Assembly: GCA_002311385.1 (NCBI GenBank)
Contig: DCAE01000146.1
Location: 1 to 25,745 of the forward strand
Origin: Dehalococcoidia bacterium UBA1141
GTDB taxonomy: Bacteria > Chloroflexota > Dehalococcoidia > Lucifugimonadales > UBA3495
Reading direction: 5' to 3'
Length of the DNA stretch: 25,745 bases
The notes beneath the pieces are model-generated. The model saw nothing but the letters and a program-made list of their open reading frames with translations, did no database searches and was not told where the DNA came from. The first letter of the stretch is position 1. Every line of letters begins with the position of its first letter. Below, piece after piece: positions 22,828 through 25,745 of the stretch. The position numbers and the translations under genes were made by a program.

Positions 22828-22947
22828 GCCTTGCCTCAAAGCTGTCATTCTGAGGAGTGAAGCGACGAAGAATCTATTGGTTCAGACGTGAAGATTCGTC
22901 GCTTCACTCAGAATGACATTATTTTGGTGACTTTAGGGGCAGCAGCC
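22828..22947. repeat. Palindromic interspersed repeat, copy D (inverted relative to A)
   Basis: The core at 22842-22918 begins ctgtcattctgaggag and ends actcagaatgaca. It is a little shorter and less symmetric than the others. Left flank ccttgcctcaaa matches copy B; the right flank gactttaggggcag is diverged. It ends about nine bases after the stop of the molybdopterin hydroxylase gene, where it would form a hairpin in the 3' end of that transcript. Confidence 0.88.
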
Positions 22948-22955
22948 ACTATGAC

Positions 22956-25220
22956 CTACTTTCTATCTTCCCCCTTCAACCCCGCCAGGACCTTCTCGGC
23001 GGTTATCGGGAGGCTGGTTATGCGGACGCCCACGGCATCCTCCACGGCGTTTGCTATAGCGGCGGCAACGGGTATGTTGCTAATCTCACCGATGCCCTTA
23101 CCCTGATACGGCAGAGGGCCAGCGGGGGATTCCAGCAGCACTGTGTCCAGTTGAGGGATGTCGGCGATGGTGGGGATTTTGTAATCGCCCAGGCTGAGGG
23201 ACGAGATCTGCCCGTCCTCGGATGTCATCTCTTCCATCAAGGCATACCCCAGACCTTGAATAATCCCACCGTCGATTTGCCCTTGGTGCAACATGGGATT
23301 TATGACGGTTCCCACGTCATGGGCCGTCACGATTCGCTTCACCGTCACTTGGCCGGTTTCCGGGTCCACCTTTACTTCGGCGACCTGCACGCAGAAGGAC
23401 GTGTGCTCTGAAGGAACGGATGTGTAGGTCATGTCGCCGGTTACCGGCCCTTGGGCATTACTGACGGCTTGGGCCGCCACATCGACTATGGAAACCGCTA
23501 GGTCTCCGCTTCCACCATCGGATTCGTCGCCGGCAAGAACAAACCGGCCACCTACCAAGCGTATGCGTTCTTCGGGGCAGTCAAAGCCCTCCGCCACCAC
23601 TGCGGTGAGTTTGGCACGGAGTTCCCGGACCGCACCCATCACGGCGTTGCCCGTCGTATGGGTCACCCGGCTACCGCCCGAACCGGAACTGAATGGCACG
23701 GCGTCCGTATCCTGAATCACCAAGCCCACGTCCTCAACGGGAATGGTCAATTCCTCGGCCACCAATTGACGCAACATAGTGTGGGCGCCGGTGCCCGTGT
23801 CCCAGAGAGGTGTTAGCAAAGTCGTCTTGCCACGCTCGTCCATGGAAACGGTGGCGGTGGACTTGCCGGTGCCTGGTGCCATGTCGGAGATGGCCATGCC
23901 CCGGCCTTGTTGAGGCTCAGTTTTGGGTTTATCCCAACCAGCTTTACCTGCCGCCTGCCGCAGGGTTTCTTCGGCCCGGATTTCCTGCCAAACACCGCCC
24001 GTTGGAGCCTGATCTCCCTCCTGAAGAACGTTCATCATCCTGAACTGGTAGGGGTCCAATCCCATCTCTCGGGCAATCATGTCCATGTGGGATTCCACGG
24101 CGAAGACGACCTGGGGCTTGGCGGGGGCTCTCATATGGCCCGCAGGCACGTTGTTTGTGTAGACCATGAAGCTTTCCAGCTTCACGTGGGGTATGCGATA
24201 GGCACCGCCGCTGTGGTCTGCGCCTCTGAGGTAAACAGTGGGCTTGAAAGCCCCATAGGCACCGCTGTTTAGCACTATGGTGGCTTGGCGCGCCCACAGT
24301 CGTCCGTCCTTCTTCACCCCGGTCTTCATGGTGATGGTCGCTGGATGCCTGGGATTGCCAGCCATCAATTCCTGGATATAGTCCATGACCATCTTTACCG
24401 GGCGGCCGGACTTCAGAGCCAGGTAGTAGCAAACCGGCACGTCCATGAAGGAACCCTTGCCGCCAAAGTCGCCGCCTATGTTAGTTGGGTTGAGCTTGAT
24501 GCGGGACTCAGGCAGCTCCCAAACGGCGGCCAGTTGTCCTCTCAGGACGAAGGGGTCTTTGTTGTTGACCCAAACCTGAATCCGGTCATCACTGTCAACT
24601 TCCACCATGCAGGCGTGGGGCTCGATGTAACCCTGATGGGCCAATTGTAGGTTGAAGGTGTGCTCGAAGACCAAGTCGGATTCGGCAAAGCCTTGGTCTA
24701 GATCTCCCTTGGCCCAGATGTTGTGGGCCAAAACGTTGTTCACGTCCGAGGGCGGTTGGGGTAGGCCCTCGTAGGAAGTTAGCTCCGGATGAATGGTGGG
24801 AGCGGTGGGCTCCATGGCATTAAAAGGGTCGACAACCGGCGGGGTCACTTCGTAGTCCACGTCTATGAGCAGCAAGGCCTCTTCGGCCGCCTCCAAGGTT
24901 TCGGCAGCCACTGCGGCCACCTTTTCTCCGACGAACCTGACGCTGTCTCTGGCCAGCACCGGCATGTCCCGGAGCAAGCGACCGACCCTGCTATCTGGCA
25001 TGTCCTTTGCGGTAACCACGGCATAAACCCCAGGCGCGTTCTCGGCCAGGGAGGTGTCTATGCTGAGAATCTTTGCGCTGGGGAAAGGACTGCGCAACAC
25101 TTTGCCCCAAATCATTCCTGGGCGGGCCACATCAGCGGTGAACATCGCCTTGCCCGAGACCTTTTCAGGTCCTTCTCCTCGAATGATTGATTTTCCCACA
25201 ACGCTATGGGAAACAGCCAT
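22956..25220 (-). CDS. Xanthine dehydrogenase-family molybdopterin-binding (large) subunit
   Basis: A 754-residue large subunit of the molybdenum hydroxylase family. It binds the molybdenum cofactor and hydroxylates a C-H bond using water. An N-terminal VSGKAMFTADV domain is followed by QGYIEPHACM, the cofactor motif GGDFGGKG, the GHMRAPAKPQ region in place of the usual FRGFG-type motif, and the catalytic glutamate E712 in GKGIGEISN. It lacks the CO dehydrogenase active-site loop, so it is not a form I CoxL. ATG 25220 is chosen for ggaggg five bases upstream; ATG 25265 would add 15 atypical residues. The FAD and 2Fe-2S partner genes are not in the window, so it is encoded apart from them or they lie beyond the edge. 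The substrate is unknown. Confidence 0.9.
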   Translation of the reverse strand: MAVSHSVVGKSIIRGEGPEKVSGKAMFTADVARPGMIWGKVLRSPFPSAKILSIDTSLAENAPGVYAVVTAKDMPDSRVGRLLRDMPVLARDSVRFVGEKVAAVAAETLEAAEEALLLIDVDYEVTPPVVDPFNAMEPTAPTIHPELTSYEGLPQPPSDVNNVLAHNIWAKGDLDQGFAESDLVFEHTFNLQLAHQGYIEPHACMVEVDSDDRIQVWVNNKDPFVLRGQLAAVWELPESRIKLNPTNIGGDFGGKGSFMDVPVCYYLALKSGRPVKMVMDYIQELMAGNPRHPATITMKTGVKKDGRLWARQATIVLNSGAYGAFKPTVYLRGADHSGGAYRIPHVKLESFMVYTNNVPAGHMRAPAKPQVVFAVESHMDMIAREMGLDPYQFRMMNVLQEGDQAPTGGVWQEIRAEETLRQAAGKAGWDKPKTEPQQGRGMAISDMAPGTGKSTATVSMDERGKTTLLTPLWDTGTGAHTMLRQLVAEELTIPVEDVGLVIQDTDAVPFSSGSGGSRVTHTTGNAVMGAVRELRAKLTAVVAEGFDCPEERIRLVGGRFVLAGDESDGGSGDLAVSIVDVAAQAVSNAQGPVTGDMTYTSVPSEHTSFCVQVAEVKVDPETGQVTVKRIVTAHDVGTVINPMLHQGQIDGGIIQGLGYALMEEMTSEDGQISSLSLGDYKIPTIADIPQLDTVLLESPAGPLPYQGKGIGEISNIPVAAAIANAVEDAVGVRITSLPITAEKVLAGLKGEDRK

Positions 25221-25298
25221 GGGTCCCTCCATCTTGCTGGTTTTGACCACTGGTTTTGTGAGCAACTGTTCGCGCCTGATTGTCAGCTGCGACAGCCC

Positions 25299-25326
25299 AT
25301 TATAGCTCGGCTAGAGAAAGTCTCAA
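25299..25326 (-). promoter_or_regulatory. Sigma-70-type promoter of the molybdopterin hydroxylase gene
   Basis: On the minus strand, TTGAGA (25326-25321) is followed by a 16-base spacer and a perfect TATAAT (25304-25299). Transcription would start near 25292, about 70 bases before ATG 25220. This is the best promoter match in the window. Confidence 0.6.
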
Positions 25327-25694
25327 ATGCGGCCGCCCAGGTGTATTTTGCTACTCTCCCGGTAGGGAAAACCCTAGCCCAATTCGGGGTTTAGCCCATT
25401 GATGTAGGGTGCCCGCCAAACTATTGTGGATAGAGTGACAGGATAGTTATCCAGAATTAAGAGCTTAAGAAGAAACGGTCTGCCATCATGAGTCGATTTT
25501 GATTAAGGATATTTACTCAGGAAACAGCCAGAACACAATTTCCCTTTTCTCGGAATTGCTTGGCTGGAAAAACGAGCCTCCGCTGGTTAAGAATACTCGC
25601 CCAATCCGCTATCCTCTTCGCCAAACGATTGAGGCTAATAAGGAAGTAAAGGGCCACCGCCGTTAAGAGCGACTGAGAACCTGTTTATTGATAT
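25327..25694. other. Intergenic region without a convincing gene
   Basis: AT-richer than the coding parts of the window. A 65-codon open stretch at 25469-25666 on the plus strand has no ATG or GTG start and no recognisable motif, so it is not called. No terminator, tRNA or promoter of note was seen. Confidence 0.5.
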
Positions 25695-25744
25695 GGTTCG
25701 ACAAGCTCACCACGAACGGTTCTAATGCTCGCTCACCACGAACG
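25695..25744. repeat. Short interspersed repeat, second family, copy 2 with internal duplication
   Basis: ggttcgacaagctcacca plus cgaacgg at 25695-25719 resembles the unit at 7834-7858. The 14 bases gctcaccacgaacg recur at 25731-25744, so the element is partly duplicated at the window edge and may continue beyond it. Confidence 0.6.
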
Positions 25745-25745
25745 T

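Noticed and set aside
25469..25666. 65-codon open frame in the terminal intergenic region
   Set aside because: No ATG or GTG start, only a late TTG, no ribosome site and no recognisable motif; AT-rich DNA makes a chance frame plausible.

Overview
The window reads as a chromosomal stretch of a free-living bacterium, most likely a Chloroflexota member of the Dehalococcoidia/SAR202 type. That placement is inference from gene content and has not been tested: HpaB-type monooxygenase, AGPS-like FAD oxidase, molybdopterin hydroxylase, D-aminoacylase-type amidohydrolase, a zinc-ribbon threonine synthase beside NIL and MoaD-like proteins, and short palindromic repeats near gene ends. No rRNA, tRNA, CRISPR array, transposase, phage gene or replication origin was seen.

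Layout. 1-470 is gene-poor, with a palindromic repeat and AT-rich DNA. 471-3252 holds a D-2-hydroxyacid dehydrogenase whose first ~45 residues are out of frame with the only good ATG, a repeat-derived element, a tandem VOC-domain protein and a possible uracil-DNA-glycosylase-fold protein. 3386-5067 is the overlapping shikimate pair aroK-aroB. Convergent to it is a TauE/SafE exporter with a small overlapping membrane protein. tgt follows (6502-7707). 7942-9905, on the minus strand, is a threonine-synthase-like PLP enzyme, a NIL protein and a CysO-like sulfur carrier whose diglycine is capped by an extra Ala. 10449-12135 is nhaA, preceded by a long leader, plus a small ABM-like protein. 12159-17697 looks like a catabolic block: HpaB-family monooxygenase and DUF1326 protein on the minus strand, divergent from an AGPS-like FAD oxidase and an MFS transporter. 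17962-20312 carries a RecB-type PD-(D/E)XK nuclease and an N-acyl-D-amino-acid deacylase-like amidohydrolase.

20328-21728 is a degraded strip: a frameshifted small gene, a VapC toxin broken by an in-frame TGA beside an intact antitoxin, one palindromic repeat, and a remnant tail of a molybdenum hydroxylase gene. bioB follows, then another repeat and an intact molybdopterin hydroxylase large subunit with a good promoter. The last ~500 bases hold no convincing gene.

The most interesting points are the Ala-capped sulfur carrier next to a PLP synthase (possibly a protein-thiocarboxylate sulfur-transfer system), the four-copy palindromic element, the hydroxylase tail and repeat flanking bioB, the VapC with all catalytic acids conserved on both sides of a TGA, and the HpaB homologue that has Ile where HpaB has a substrate-contacting Tyr.
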